Part shown: positions 25,785 to 38,770 of the stretch, piece by piece | Layout: each line of letters opens with the position of its first letter | Position numbering within the stretch: position 1 is the first letter of the stretch | Assembly: GCA_000310025.1 (NCBI GenBank) | Contig: FN649729.1 | Span: 62,001-126,000, forward strand | Length of the DNA: 64,000 nucleotides | Direction: 5' to 3' | DNA from: Ectocarpus siliculosus | Taxonomy: Eukaryota > Sar > Phaeophyceae > Ectocarpales > Ectocarpaceae | Notes under the pieces: generated by a model | What the model was told of the DNA's origin: nothing | What the model saw: only the letters and a program-made list of their open reading frames with translations | Databases searched by the model: none | Position numbers and translations under genes: made by a program

Positions 25785-27594
25785 CACCTTCACGTCTCAC
25801 AGACTACCGGATCAGACTCTGCGGGCAGCCGCTCGCTTCTCCGGAGAAAAAAAAAATAGCGAATCTTGTGCCCTTTCGATAGGTTCGTGTGGTTCGATTC
25901 GCGTTTTGTAACTCTTCGAATCCAGCCGCATTGTATTCCCCCGGCTTCAACCCTTCAAAACCTTCAACGCAAGCAAGGAAATGATGGGTCAACGTGATAC
26001 ACACATAACATCTCCTTCTCACAGCTTGATGACGATTCTCTAGCGACTACGATGCTAGAGCTCAGAGGTAGTGAACGAGGCCTCTCGGTCTGGGCTGGAC
26101 TGGTGCTTGGACTTGGCCTGGCTTTGTGGATTCGACACCAGGTATACACACACCCCAGCTCTCCAGCACAACCATTTTTTTTTTTTTCTATCCTCCGGTC
26201 TATCTCGCGATGTCCAACCCAATTCGTTCGCACTACCTCTGAGCCAGAGAGATGAGCATGAAGGTTCCCTCGGGAGGTCGTGTCGGCTGTCTGCCGTTCG
26301 TTACCTTCCAAGCACAGGAGACTTCACCATCACGAACCTCTCACACATGACATGTGGTCTCGTCGTCTCTCTCCGTCGCCGTTTGTATGCAGCACCGACA
26401 AGAGCAGACCAACCGCAAGCTAACCTCTGCGAGAGAGGCCGGCAGTTGTCGACCGACAAGCTCGCGCTTGTTCTTACTGTTCGAAGCAACAGCAGTGGCC
26501 ATCACCAAGACTCGGCTGCAGCTGTTCAAACGTGTACCCTCATGTATGCGGCCGTGGGCATGTCGGTTCATGAGCACTAGGTACTCGCCGGCCAGCCAGG
26601 TGAAGTAGGGCAACACAGGAAAACACATAGTTCAACCTACCGTAGCCTGTATGTCTGTAGAAGTACATGGTATATGTGTGTACAGTTATTGTGTCGTGTG
26701 TTGTTGTGGTTGTTGATGCCTTCACATTCAAATACTTTCCGGTCTCTGCTCAGTACCTTCACACTCCCATCCTGTCCAACTGACGGGGGAGCCTTCCGCG
26801 TAGCTACTATCGACCATTTTTCGGTAGTTAAGGGTGGCGAAACGTTGATAGTTTCATACTTGTTCTCGTATTGTTGGCGTTGTCCAATGAAAACCACGTG
26901 TACGAATCCCCCCTTCTTCTGTCGCTCGCGAGTGTTTCCTTCGGCACCTTGCGACAAGCCATTTGCTTACCATTCCCCACAAACCATTTTGCCGGAAGTA
27001 GCGTGTCGTCATATATCGTACCTCTTGTTCTCGCTTACAATATATATGTAGGTCCTGCGAGTTTGTCCACTCTCACGGATACGATGTGACGATATGTGGT
27101 ACCACAATGGGATCTTTGCCGGAATCATGGATAAATGAAGACGTTCATAGTCCCCCCCAACAGTTGTTGGCGGCCTCCACGAGCAAAGTATTGGAAGAGT
27201 TATTGTCTATGCTGCACCAAGACACCAAGATATCGCGACCTAACCAAGGTGGTGCATAGTCGTGCACCTCGGAAAAAAAAAGCGAAAAGGTCACGCCACC
27301 CCGTTTCCCCTGACTGCCTCCAGTGATGTTGTTGCTGTCTTAGCATCTGAAACTGCACCATCCCGTTGTGTCCAGTGCACCTCCCGTATGGTTCTAAACT
27401 ATTGCTGAAGAAGTGAATGTCCTCGACGAACGTGGGCAATTCCCGAACCTGAGATAGCGAGCCTCGGTTTACAATACGAGGCAATGTATCCAGGTGTATC
27501 ACCGTTTTGATGGCAAAGTAATTGTTGTAGCCTCAAACGCCAACCCCCGATGCTCTTCCTCTTCCGTGCGGTGTACCAAATTTAGGCGAACCGG
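25785..27594. other. Divergent intergenic region between C2 gene and GST-like gene
   Basis: Should hold both promoters and 5' UTRs. No convincing TATA box or gene is visible. It contains one copy of a dispersed repeat at 26701-26788 (see the copy at 38239-38327) and a poly-T run near 26167-26178. Confidence 0.5.
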
Positions 27595-30279
27595 ATGTTC
27601 ACATTGCGCTATAACAACTACACAGAGAAGCTCCGCTGGGCACTTGAGCTATCGGGGGAGGTGTTCCACGAGGTGAGAACTGTCCTTTCGTAGGTAGGCG
27701 AACAAACGAGATGAAGAGAACGGTTTTCACGTGTGATGAAAGACACCCAAGCTTGAAACAACGTCAAAGAAATATGTATATGTACCATTTCGCCTGTTTT
27801 CGTGCTTGGAGACATACTTAGCTGGCGGAAGAGTCTTTTCCCACGCTTCCTTCTCATGGGCACGCATGAGGACCGTCGGTACAGAGTACCGCAAGCGCCC
27901 GAGGACCGCTAGACACCCGTGGCGGTTACGCCCAAAGTTGAAATATTGGCTCTATACCCCGGGGACGTCTCCCGCGCGAAGAAAGCCTTCGCAAGAAGTA
28001 CAAAAAGAACTGCTTTGCATAAACAAGGAGACTTCCGTTTTTTCCTGCGCAACGCACACAAGTCCCACAGACCGTGGGCAACACGAATACGTCAGAACGA
28101 GTGATCAAACGCAGGGGGTGACAGTAGTAGAACCTGCAGCAAAGAGCCCAAGACGCCACTAGCCAAACAGCACACACTAACGCACAAGCCACAGCGAGAA
28201 AGAAACTAACCCGCACATGAATGAGTTCCAGGCAAATGCTGCAGGTAGTACGCAAAACCGGCACTCAGTACTGCAGGCCATGGCGTTGGGATGCAACCAT
28301 GCGACCGCGATGACACAGGCCACGTCCTCTTGCGTCGCCCCGGGAGGCAAGCCCCCTACTCCCGAAGGGGAGCCTTGTATGAAGGACGTCACCGCTCGGA
28401 GTTGGAAGCACACTATTCTACAATAAAGAGGAAACACGCCGTTGATGGAATAGTCTTCGATTGTGTCGGACCCCGTGCGAATGGCTCGTTCGCATACCTC
28501 ATCCCGCCCTCCGACCTTGGATGGGCTCCGAGTGCTACCCACAAGCTTGAACTGCTGTGCTGTGCTGTGTTCATTCCTTGGGGCAACACCAGTTCTTGGC
28601 CCGCACCAATTCACAGACGTGCGTTTTCCGCCGGTACACCTCACATGTTGGAAGGGCCGAGCGCACCGAAGCGGAGACACACCATTAAGATCACAACACC
28701 ACACCGATAGGCCTCTCTGTGAAAACCCCCGTCGGTGCGCGTCGGGAATGAAGCGCCGGGGGCGCAATCACGTGTCTGTTCGAAGCGCAGCCTGCTCAAG
28801 GCACCGCGCGTTGGTTTGTACGAGCAAGCGAAGGTCTAGACCTGTTTTACCCTCGGGGATAGCGTTCTTTCCCGCGTCAGTTTGGGGATATCCCGTGTTA
28901 TACCCATCCATATTTGTTAATGAGAACCTGTTCTTATTGTCCGTAACCCAGGTTCCGGTTGCCATTTTTCTTGCAAGACCTACCGCCATGTACCATTCTC
29001 TCGGTGCGGACGATTCCCTGCCGGTAATATCAACAAACGAAGGCCGGGGCGAGCGCCTCAAGACTGTTCCCGCTCTTTTGGGTAAGACGCATTTCCGTTT
29101 GTTCTCGCGTGGCCTACAGTACGACACGTCGATGCCAAGAAGAGGAGGGGGTCTGAGAGCACAATAGTTGTTGGTAACCCGAAATCTAGCGCTATTCTTG
29201 TTTCCTAATGGCTTTTGATAACTATTCCCAGCGTGTCTTGACTGCACCACGAAGAGAGTATTTGGGTCATGAAGCCCGTAAATTTGACCTGCCGGCTGCT
29301 CCTCTTTACCCAGAACACCTGTCAACGGCTAGATGGCGTGCTTGGATGTATCCCGAAGGCGCCCACGAGCTAGAGAAGGAACTCGAACACGCTTTCGGTC
29401 AGGCAGTGATGAGTGTGGCGTATGCCTACCTTTTTCAAAAGGTACTGGAGAAAGTTGTGGTCGTTGTTGGTGTTCTTGGCCTCCTTCCCCGTGTCAATCT
29501 TCCCGATTGATGCATTCCGTAGACACATTCTCTGCAGGCCACATGCATGATTCACCAAGTGACCGCAGATAAGTTGACTCCTGTGGTTGTATTTCACGTG
29601 CTGTTCATCTTTACGGGTGATTACATTTTGGCATCATCGGGCACTTCCAAGTCGCATCGATTCCTCCGACTGCTGCGGTACAGGAGATGCGGAGTGAAAC
29701 GATCAAGATGTTCTCTCGCGGGTTACCGCTGTGGCAGCGACTGCTCATGCCCACGCTTGGGGTGGGTCTGGTGAACATGATGAACGAGCGTCTGCGTCTG
29801 GAAGGGGGCATTAGGAGCAACATGAAGACCATCGAGAAAACATTCGGGTGAGTAGTCGGTTCGCCATGAAACGCCGGTTGAGTTCGAGTTTGGCGGGATG
29901 TAGCATCAGCGGCGGATTTTCTGGACGACGCATTTATTAAGAGATGGAGAGAGGCGTACTTTTTTATCCTTCCTTGTGATCAGTGTCAACCGAATGCTCC
30001 GCACACCAAACCCCTTCAGTCAATTCATATCCCATCGCCTGCAGAATGGTGGAGCGCTTGCTCTCCGACGGGCGGGCCTACCTATGCGGCGACAGCATCA
30101 GCGCAGCGGACATTACTTTCGCAGCTCTGGCGTTCCCTGTCCTTCTTCCTGAAGAGACCGCCGATGTGTTCGTGGAGTACGATCCGCGTCTGCTTCCTCG
30201 AGGATATGTGGAAGTGATCAAGAGGTGTGGTGCACGGGTTTTCGAACGTCTGGTGATTTCGCGGCAAGGCCTACTGTAG
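27595..30279 (+). CDS. Glutathione S-transferase-like protein, possibly broken in exon 2
   Basis: Exons with clean boundaries: 27595-27672 (ATG; TAG in frame upstream), 29232-29441, 29684-29847 and 30045-30279 (TAG). Their phases fit (0, 0, 0, then 2 to 1). The N-terminus MFTLRYNNYTEKLRWALELSG matches a thioredoxin-fold GST N-domain of the microbial/algal type. The C-domain shows LYPEH, a long helical region, then YLCGDSISAADITFAALAFP, the conserved GST_C helix with its SxAD N-capping box. The missing part of the N-domain should lie in 27673-29231. The best candidate (about 27830-27960) has MRTVG and TPVAVTP in different frames, two bases apart, with no phase-matching acceptor. Either the gene is damaged here, the sequence has an error, or I missed an exon. 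The substrate cannot be told. Confidence 0.65.
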
Positions 30280-32544
30280 TACGCTTATGTTGTTGTCCTC
30301 GGAACGTCGGTTGAACGGATGAGTGCTGAATGTTGTACTGCAACTCCAGCATTGTCTCTCGGTGATGACGGCGAGACGAAGGGTCTGATAGACAGAAATC
30401 CAGTGGCGCGAATGGCCTCATTCAGAGACTCCTGACTGCCTGCAGAAGAGCAAGGTCGACCCAGCCCCTACCCTGGCCGCTCATCCTTTTTTGCAACAGC
30501 CTACGCTCTCGCGAGGGAGGGGCATTTGCTCTCCGGTTATACCGCAACAAACGAACTCGAAAGGGCAGCCCGGTCACCCCCCTTCGCTCGTCTCGCAGAG
30601 GGCGCAGCTTTACCCTCAAGAAGAACGTCAACAGGTTCGGATGCGAGTTTGATTCCGATTGTGGCGAGGGTTAACGAACGTTTTTTTTTTTCTTCTGGTT
30701 TCAGCCATGATATCGTTGCCGGTTTTCGATCCCGTTTAGTCCCCATCCGTCCCTAAAATTTATCCGTTACCTTGCCCCACTTCCGTCCTACCGCCCCCCC
30801 TCCCCGCTTCAAAACCTTAGTCCCTTGCACAGCCTGTCCAGCCGGCGGGGTGACAGACGGGCGACAGTCACACACCCAAGACACGTGGAGCCGCAGATGC
30901 CGTTGACTCCCCCGAAGCATAGAGCTAGCTTCGCCGCCTAGTTGAGTCGGCAGCTACGATGCCGTAATCATTAGTAGTCAAGATGGCGTCTGCGTAGGTG
31001 TTTGTGTCTTGAAAATTACTATCTAGACTAGAATTGTGGTGCCTCTGCGAGAGGAACAAATGGATCCTCTCGAAGGGTTGAACTTCCATTTTGGGCTCAA
31101 CTATATTGCAAAAATGCACAAGAGGGCTGGTCCAGAGGGCGATCGCGCTTCGTGTGGTTACTTGCACTTGGTGGCTAGCAGGTTAATGGTTGTGTCGAAC
31201 CCGTGTGGATGAGTACGAAGGGTAGAAGGGGTTGAGCTCGTTCAGAGTTCACAGTACGGTACAAGAACCTCAAATACTTGAAAACGAGTGCTTGCGTTGC
31301 TCCTAATGCACCGCCGTTACTACGCTCGAAGTTAGCGGAATGGTTGATCCCTATTCAATACCGAAGGGAGGGAAGGACAAACTTGCTCCCTCTTCCGAGA
31401 TCGATTCGGAAAAGCGACGATTTTTTGCAAGCGTCTTGCTTCACGCAGGATCCCTAAGGAACGGATTCATTGTGGTGGTTCAAGCGATGTTCTTCACAAG
31501 ACCGCCACTCGCATGTCCTGCGAATTTGACGCCAGAGAATTGGCCGTCTCGCCCCCTGTGGAACGAATATCCCGTTGTCGACCCCCAGCCGAAAACAATG
31601 TTGAGCTCGGAAGTGAGGGGAACGTGATCGACACAGCCCTAGCTACGAGAGAGAGAGCGAGGACGCACTTGCCAACATCGTCCGCTTTTCAATCTGAATT
31701 GATGGCTCCTGCTGTTGCTGCTGCGGCTCGTACCCAGCGCTCCTTTCACCGAAACCCTACCCTGATTGTCGAGGCACCATACGCAACGTCTGTTTCAATA
31801 CACGTCTGTTCCAATATGTAACAAAATGAACCTGCGTTAGCGATGGATGCCGGCAAACATTTCACGCCACCAATGCACTGCTGATCGTGTTCTTCACGCG
31901 CGTTGCTCCTTCTTCCCGAAGAGGGATTATGTCTTCGGCAAGGTCAGAGGAAGTATTTCTACCAGTCCTCATGCCAAAATCGGTGTAGTTTGTGTGGTAC
32001 ATGTTTACAATGGTACCGACTAACCGCTTTAGCCTCCATATTTGGCTACGTTTTTGCATCTCTTCATTTGTCATCCCGCCGAACAAAGAAACGACACGTC
32101 TCGTTCCGATTGGGAGGTACAGTGTTACCAATCAGTGGCTGGATCAGATCGCCACCGTTGATCATTCGAGAGCAACCACACCCTCAACAGCAGGCAACCA
32201 CTTTCCCCTCACTAAAGATGACTTGCTAACTTGATGGCATTGAACACATAGGATAGACGACAACAACGAAGACAACACCAACAACCGTGACTTCAGCAGG
32301 GGTGGCAGGCCATGCCAAGACCATTAAAAAAAAAAAATATATATATATATATAGAAGTATATATAAAGGCCAGGCGCCCCACCAATCGCGGGAATCTGGT
32401 CAGGCTGAAATATAGTTACCCCAGCATTATGAGGCATCCAGAGAAACACGAACATCTTTCACGGAAAGCACGCGTTGCATTCTCAGTTTGCTTCCAACTC
32501 TCCATGTATGCATAGTACGCCATGCTATCGTCACGTCTATGGAC
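30280..32544. other. Convergent intergenic region; no gene recognised
   Basis: Between the stop codons of the GST-like gene (+) and DPH7 (-). A frame at 31340-31627 (+) has no recognisable motif. A short A-run plus AT dinucleotide tract lies at 32325-32352. No RNA gene is seen. Confidence 0.55.
32325..32352 (+). repeat. Poly-A plus (AT)n tract
   Basis: An A run followed directly by about seven AT units, about 190 bases past the DPH7 stop codon. Confidence 0.85.
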
Positions 32545-35500
32545 CTATTGGGCCCACAGCGGGGTCGTCTGCCAAAGGCAAAATAGACTATCGTAGAAGG
32601 AGCAGCTCGCGATCACCGCGCAGCGACTTCGCAGCATCGTTGGCAACAGGCACCAATCCGCACCGTACGCCATTGAAGCATGTCGTGTGTATTTGGCCAC
32701 TATCCCCTTCGGCACCTCGAGTTCCCCGTTCCCGGCCAAGCTAGATTGCGACCCGTGCCCCAGGGTATGACTTATGTCCATCCCCGTGTCCAAGACACGC
32801 ATCCCCGCGTGCATGCAGGCGGCAAGGAGAAGATTTCCTCGGTCGGGATCTGGGTGCCACTTTAATCGCCACAACCCCCCCCCGGTTGGGGTGCACGACA
32901 CGGGTTCGCGAATGGTTCTTGCATCCCAGATCCGCACGCTCTCATCGTAGCTCCCGCTGTCAGAGGGTGCGCATTTTATTCGTAGACACGCAGCATGGAT
33001 TTGGAAGTTTCAGCAGCAGAGCGATGGACGGCAAAGGGAAAAAACAAGAATGGCACTGAAGTAGATCACACAGTTCCAGAGTGCTATTTTTGGAGGCACG
33101 TACGTGTGTGAAAGTCTCCGTCAAAGGCAACCGCCCTCACCGCACGGCAATCTTTAAGCGCGCTTGACGAAAGCTGATGGTCTGTGCTGGGACTCTTGCC
33201 GATCACAAAATACCCGTGTGGTCGACCGATACATTCTTGAGTAAACGCGTCGTACGATTTTTGCTCATGACATCTCCCCTCGGTGGCCAGTAGTTAACCA
33301 CGCTAACCTATCAGCAGCAGATTGTGGATTCGATTCTCTCTCTGGAGGGATTTCTTTGCCTACAATTGCAGTGGAAACGACTAATGTTGCGAGTACACAC
33401 GTTTCGACTTCGTGGTCGACGATTAAGGGGGTGGCTGAACCCTTTTCGCGGTAAACTCGAAGGCAAGTGCTGCATAAGGAATAGCGGGGCAAAAATGTTT
33501 ACCGGTCTTCATTGCAAATAAAAGGTCCTGTGCGACCTTCCTCCTGTGTAACCCCGGCTGATAGTCAAACATCTAGAGCAGGTGTCAGCAAAAATGGGGC
33601 CAACACACACACACACACGCACGCCCACCAGCTTGCTGGTTGGTTCATGCGCCTAGGCTACTTCTGCAAACATCCCCAGGCCGTTCTGAAAATCTGCGAC
33701 CCAGGCCCGGCAGAAGTGAGTTCCCTCTATGAACTCGTCGAACAATTCTTAACCGAACTATTACGGCAAAAGAAGGTGACATGGCGTGACATGACGTGGC
33801 GGAGCAATTAAGCATCAACCATCAACGTGTGCTGCTTTCGTCGACCTGTGGCATCCTAATCCTTACAAGCCCAACGCCGTCGAGCGTACTACTGTAACCC
33901 AGACAAAACCAGTGTGGCTGAGAGATTCACAGCGATCGAGTTGCACCTTCATCAACTTCAGGCAAGGGTTGCGCCATCGATTACAAGCGAGCGTACCTGG
34001 CAAACACGTGCGGAAGAGTAGGATGCCATTGCCCCGCCGTCACGCCCGCCCCGTGCTGGCCTTTGCAAACGAACGCCGGCGAGGTTCCGTTCGAACCTCC
34101 GCCCGCCCGCAGATCCCACCCTTTCATGGCAGCATCGTCGGCTCCTGACACTACGAAAGAGGCCCCGTCCTCCCCTGCACACTCCGGTCTTCGAAAAAAC
34201 GAAATCCATGCCTCTGTCGGCGCCCCCCCTCGTAGCGCATGGGCATGCCACGGCTCTATTTCTTGAATGGGGGCGCCACCGTTTGGATGCAACCGCCAGA
34301 TGGCCACTGCCCCGTCGGACTGGCTCACCACAATCTGCCAAAAAAAGGCACGTGCCATTGTCGGGTTGAGGCGACGCGGAAGTGAACTAAGTATCAATCG
34401 GGTCCGCCGCGGTGCTCGTGGGCTTTACTGTAAGAATATACCGGAGCGTTGTGCGGGAATGCTTCCACGGGCTGGTTCAAAATCATTGGTGGCGTGCGGT
34501 GGCAGTTCAACCACGATCCACTATGTATGATACAGCAGAACAAGATTTGCTTCATATTGTGTGGGCGTCTGCGGTGCGAATCGATTTTGCATGCGAAGCC
34601 CCCGAGGCATTGCACTGCTGTTGTACTCGTTGCATGCAAAAATGGGTGTTCTCCCCTTTCCAACACGTCATCGGGAGCTGGCCCCTCTTCCGACTTCTGA
34701 TGCAGCCCGGCAGGAGGAAATGCGCCTTTACCGAGTGCCAGACGGTATTGCTGACAGGCCACATATCACGTTTCAGGTGCGGTATCGACGCTTCCACTTT
34801 ACAGCCATCCCCAGCCACCTTCCACTCAACACCGCCGCACCTTAGCATTTGCCATTCCCCCCCCGCTCCAGTCCAGAGACAAAAGCAAGTTGTCCTTCTT
34901 GTCACTACACGAAAGTTGCCGCAACTCTGTACGCTCTCCCGATTCCTCCTGCTCCTCCCGCTGGCCAGCACCGGGTGCACACAGCGTGTAAAGGGCAAGG
35001 CGGCCCGTAGATGTGGCGCAGGCCAGCACGGCTGCCCCGCTGCTGTCTGTCAAGGGCTGTGGAGACCACTTCGAGTCCAAGACTCCTCCGTCAAGCGACA
35101 CGCTAGCGGCTTCTTCAAGGCGCGCACTGGAACTGGGTGCGGTGTCTTGACCAGCTGGGGCCGGTGGCGATGTTGGAGGTGTGCAGGCAAGCTAGACGCA
35201 GAGAAGCAGAGGGGTCGCGGGAAAGAGAAGGCAAGTTGTCACCGACTTTTTCCAAGCAAGCAAACCATCGCAAGCTGAAAGGAAGCAAACGAAACGCAAG
35301 GCGACAACCTGCACAAACCTCGATCTACGTACCCTCGTTCGGCGGTGCAACATCTCTGTTCTCTGTTGCAACCAGCTCGTCTTTCGAGCAGGGTGGAATC
35401 CGATACAACGGGCTCCGGCACGCGCGTGGCCGTTTGCCACTTCAAACTTCTGTCCAAATCGCGGGTAGCGCAAATTCCGGTCAGCGTTAGCGCATGCCCA

Positions 35501-36045
35501 TACTTTGTGTGGTGTGATACAATCCGAGTCAGACTTTGACCCGAGCGCCAGTTCCAATGGTTTTATTTGTGAATTCAAGTCTAGTACCTGAGTTGCCAGT
35601 TGCCAACTACCCAATCACGCGTCTTTCGTGAGGGGTCTGCAACACCATTTGCAAATGGGAATAATCATGACCAGCAGGCTATGGAGATTATGTACTTGGT
35701 GAAGCGAGATTTAAAAGCGTTGACCTTGTGGAGTACGATGCTCCCTGTTCTCGTCTGCGCGGCACCGGCGCGGGTCTCCGTGTCATCCAAGCTACCCGTG
35801 GGAGCAGCGTTGTCCTGTGAGGTGTCATCGCTGGCTAGCGAGTAGGTAGCGCAGGATACGTAGTGTTCCAACCCGGCTGTAGGACACCACTCCACGCTGC
35901 AAGCGTTGGCTCCGGCATCAATCTCTTGCAGAGTCCTCCCACCCCCACCATCGCCCATAGCATCCAAGACACCAACCCCGCACAAGGAAGGGAAAAACGA
36001 TGTCCTACAGTCGTCACTGCTGTAGAGATGGGTGGTGTCGACCAT
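32545..36045 (-). CDS. DPH7: Diphthamide biosynthesis protein 7 (WD40; WDR85 family)
   Basis: Exons on the minus strand: 36045-35725 (ATG), a possible exon near 35458-35345, one from about 35130 to 34841, then 34334-33997 and 32956-32545 (TAG). Junction 33997/32956 is phase 2 and recreates FASGSYDESVRIWD, a textbook WD repeat. Family signatures: ACSVEWCP near the N-terminus, GVLDSKWSP, IVVSQSDGAVAIW, AGQWHP, GGGLWRLKWHP, LLLAACMHAGMRVLD, AYGADW and IASCSFYD near the C-terminus. DPH7 demethylates diphthine methyl ester on elongation factor 2 before the final amidation to diphthamide, in the cytosol. The first ATG may be further in (35960), since the N-terminal Gly/Ser-rich stretch is not conserved. 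The exon between 35725 and 35130 is unresolved. Confidence 0.85.
33602..33619 (+). repeat. (AC)n microsatellite
   Basis: About nine AC units in a DPH7 intron (between the exons 33997-34334 and 32545-32956). Confidence 0.9.
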
Positions 36046-38409
36046 AATACCATCAAATCAGCGTTCCGAACAAGAAAAGAACGACAGTTAAGAAAAGAAC
36101 GACAGTGCAGACATTGCGTTGGATATCACCTACAGCAGTAAATGGTAGCGGTATCCACGATAGGTACAAGTACTGTTGGGGGAGCTGCTGCAGGCCAGCA
36201 GCACTGCTGTACTCAAGCTACAAACAGTTTGCAATAGCCTGAGTGGCCACCACTACATCAAAACAAATCACCCTTGGGTCAGACGAAACGCCGTTCCCTT
36301 GTAGCATCCTGTCTGACAGAGTCGGACGCATGTTTGCCTGCCATCTGGCAACGGTGGAGATGACTGTAAAAACAGCTGGTCCTGAAATACCTCCCTCGTG
36401 CACAACCAAGAGAATTTGTTACTCCTGCAGTGGGAATAGCAAATAAAATGTAGTCAATGTAAGGGAAAAGCATGTACCAATGCATGAATACGTACGTTAC
36501 TATGACCTCCATAGTGCAGGTTGACTAGAAAGTGCAGGTGGCCGGCACAGTGATACCTGCTAGTGAAATCTGTGACTGACACAGATTTAAGGTGATATTG
36601 TTGTACTGTAGTATTGTACCTAAAACCTAGTACAAAATAGTCTTAACCTCAATCCTGAATTGTGCAGGTGCCCGGTACACATAGTACACGTGAAATCTCT
36701 GGACACACCCCTGCACTATAGAGGGCCCAGTACTGTGCCCAATGTGCTACCAGGTATCATAGGATAATGTACCAGACGACGACAGCAGTACGTGACAGAA
36801 TATACCACACTGATGTTGCACCCCGCGACCGATTTTCAAAGCAAAGGTCGATTTCTCCACAGAGGAAAGAGCGGAAGCGCCGAAAACGACGGCGTTGAAG
36901 CCGTGTCGTCGAGAGCCGTCCGAAAATTTATCGTTTCATTCGTGCATCTTCTTCGTCGTGGAGTACGTATATAATATGCGAGGTTTGAAAATAAGTCTTG
37001 CTATAGTAGGGGTGGTATCGTAAATGTCATGTTATCTACGGTCAGCAGCACCGGCTCCATAATGCATGACCATGGGCTCGCGTCTAGTTGATGCTAGGAT
37101 GAGCGCGCACTGCTGGGCTTCTGAGCGACACTGGACATAGAGGAGCATACCTGTTATGACGCGCGGCGCATGAGAGTTGCACGGACACTGCCTTCTGCGT
37201 TCTGCCTGAGTGTGAACTGTGAAGCACTTGCAGAAGAAGAGCAAGAGCAAAGAGGTAACGGGGGGCACACGGATGAATACCCAAATCCCGGATCCCCCCC
37301 ATCCACGGGTTGGGTAAGCTGGGCAGTGCTGCTGGCGGGAGCACAGAGTTTGGATCCTGAGAGACGTCGTCGACGCTGTTCGGAAATCAGGTATGCGTGC
37401 GCACCACAGCAGGCAAGGAAACCTTTGCACATGTCACGATGTATTGCTCGCCCCAGGCTACGGCCGTGGCTCTCTCGTTCTGCGTGGGGATGTACTGCAG
37501 ATAGACTTAAGAGGGTTGTTGAAGAACAACGGTGCCGTTGAAACGTTTTCCCCGCGGTCCCCTGTCCGTTCCTGCCTCTCTGTTTTAGGGTTAGTACCAC
37601 CGAACACCTCCCACATTAATCGAGATCACTGTACATAGACTGCCAAGGTTGAAAAAATTGCCTTGGAACCACGCCGTGGGTGTAATAAAATCGGTTTTTG
37701 GTGTTTGAACATCAACATATGTACAGCAACGCGGAGCAACTTGAACTTCTTTCGCGTCGCTAATCGCTGACTCGCCAACCCAGTCGCTCGCTGTCGGAGA
37801 GAGCTTGTTGGAATATGGTTGGCCTCAGAATTTGGTCCTAGTGCTGTAAGGTTATCACCTTGTCACCTTGCCATTCGGCTTTTGCGGCTTTTCAGTACGT
37901 CGGCCGACATACTTTCTCATCGTGCAGCAGTATAGATGGAGCAGTATTCATGTACTCGAACACTGCATCAGTGTAGTACATAGTATACTGCTGTAGCAGC
38001 GATATCTTTGGTCTCTCTCAAGTCTCTCGTTTGGCTGTCGTCACAGCTACATGCAAAAGTGCAGTTTCATTCTCCGACAACACAGAACGCGCCACCATAA
38101 TAAACATCTCTCTCTTTATTCCTCATTGCTTGCTGGAGATAGACTGCTGGAGAACCCCAACATATCCCTCCTTATTGAAGATGTGTAACTCCACCGCCTG
38201 ATGTCAACCATGTACTACACCATTACTCGTACAATATTGTTGTTGCTGTTGTTGTCTTTACATTAAAAACCGTTCCGTTCTCTCTGCTCCGTACCTTCTT
38301 CTGTCCGTACTAGTAACACTTGACGGGGTCGATTCCCGTGGCCACAGGCTAACTTACCCAAAAAAAGGTATACGAAAATAAATGGGTATATACTTATTTT
38401 TTATGTTTT
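36046..38409. other. DPH7 upstream region; no gene recognised
   Basis: Should contain the DPH7 promoter. No open frame has recognisable motifs. Several copies of a TACAGCAGTA/TACTGCTGTA word occur (36131, 36203, 37926, 37986), and a dispersed repeat copy lies at 38239-38327. Confidence 0.5.
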
Positions 38410-38517
38410 AGACTGATTCTTATACACCTGGATTCCTTTCCCAAAAAAACTCACTTTTCAGGATGGGTGAAAATCCGGCTGGAAAAAAGCAAGGATTTAC
38501 TCGGTAACGGTTTTTTA

Positions 38518-38770
38518 GGAGGACACGTTTTCGGCGGTAATGCCATTTGGCGGTAATTGTTTAGGCGGACGGCGGTAATGAGTTTTTCGGCGGTATCGAT
38601 TTTGGCGGAGGCGGTAAAACCAAAAAAGGCGGACACGTTCTCGGCGGTAATGCCATTTGGCGGTATTTGTTTTGGCGGACGGCGGTAATGAGTTTTTCGG
38701 CGGTAACGAATTTGGCCGAGGCGGTAAAACCAAAAAACGGCGGTAAAACGGCGGATTACCGGGACGGCCC
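38518..38770 (+). repeat. 110-base tandem repeat built from GGCGGTAA words
   Basis: Two adjacent units start at 38518 and 38628 (ggcggacacgtt(c/t)tcggcggtaatgcc...). The word ggcggta(a/t) recurs several times inside each. A diverged partial copy is at 39219-39360, including the shared end ggcggattaccggga. The Arg/Pro-rich minus-strand frames here are repeat translations. Confidence 0.85.

Noticed and set aside
33275-33350. tRNA-like sequence (ggtggccagtagttaaccacg ... ggattcgattc)
   Set aside because: D-arm and T-arm resemblances are present, but I could not pair an acceptor stem or anticodon arm. At most it is a decayed tRNA-derived repeat.
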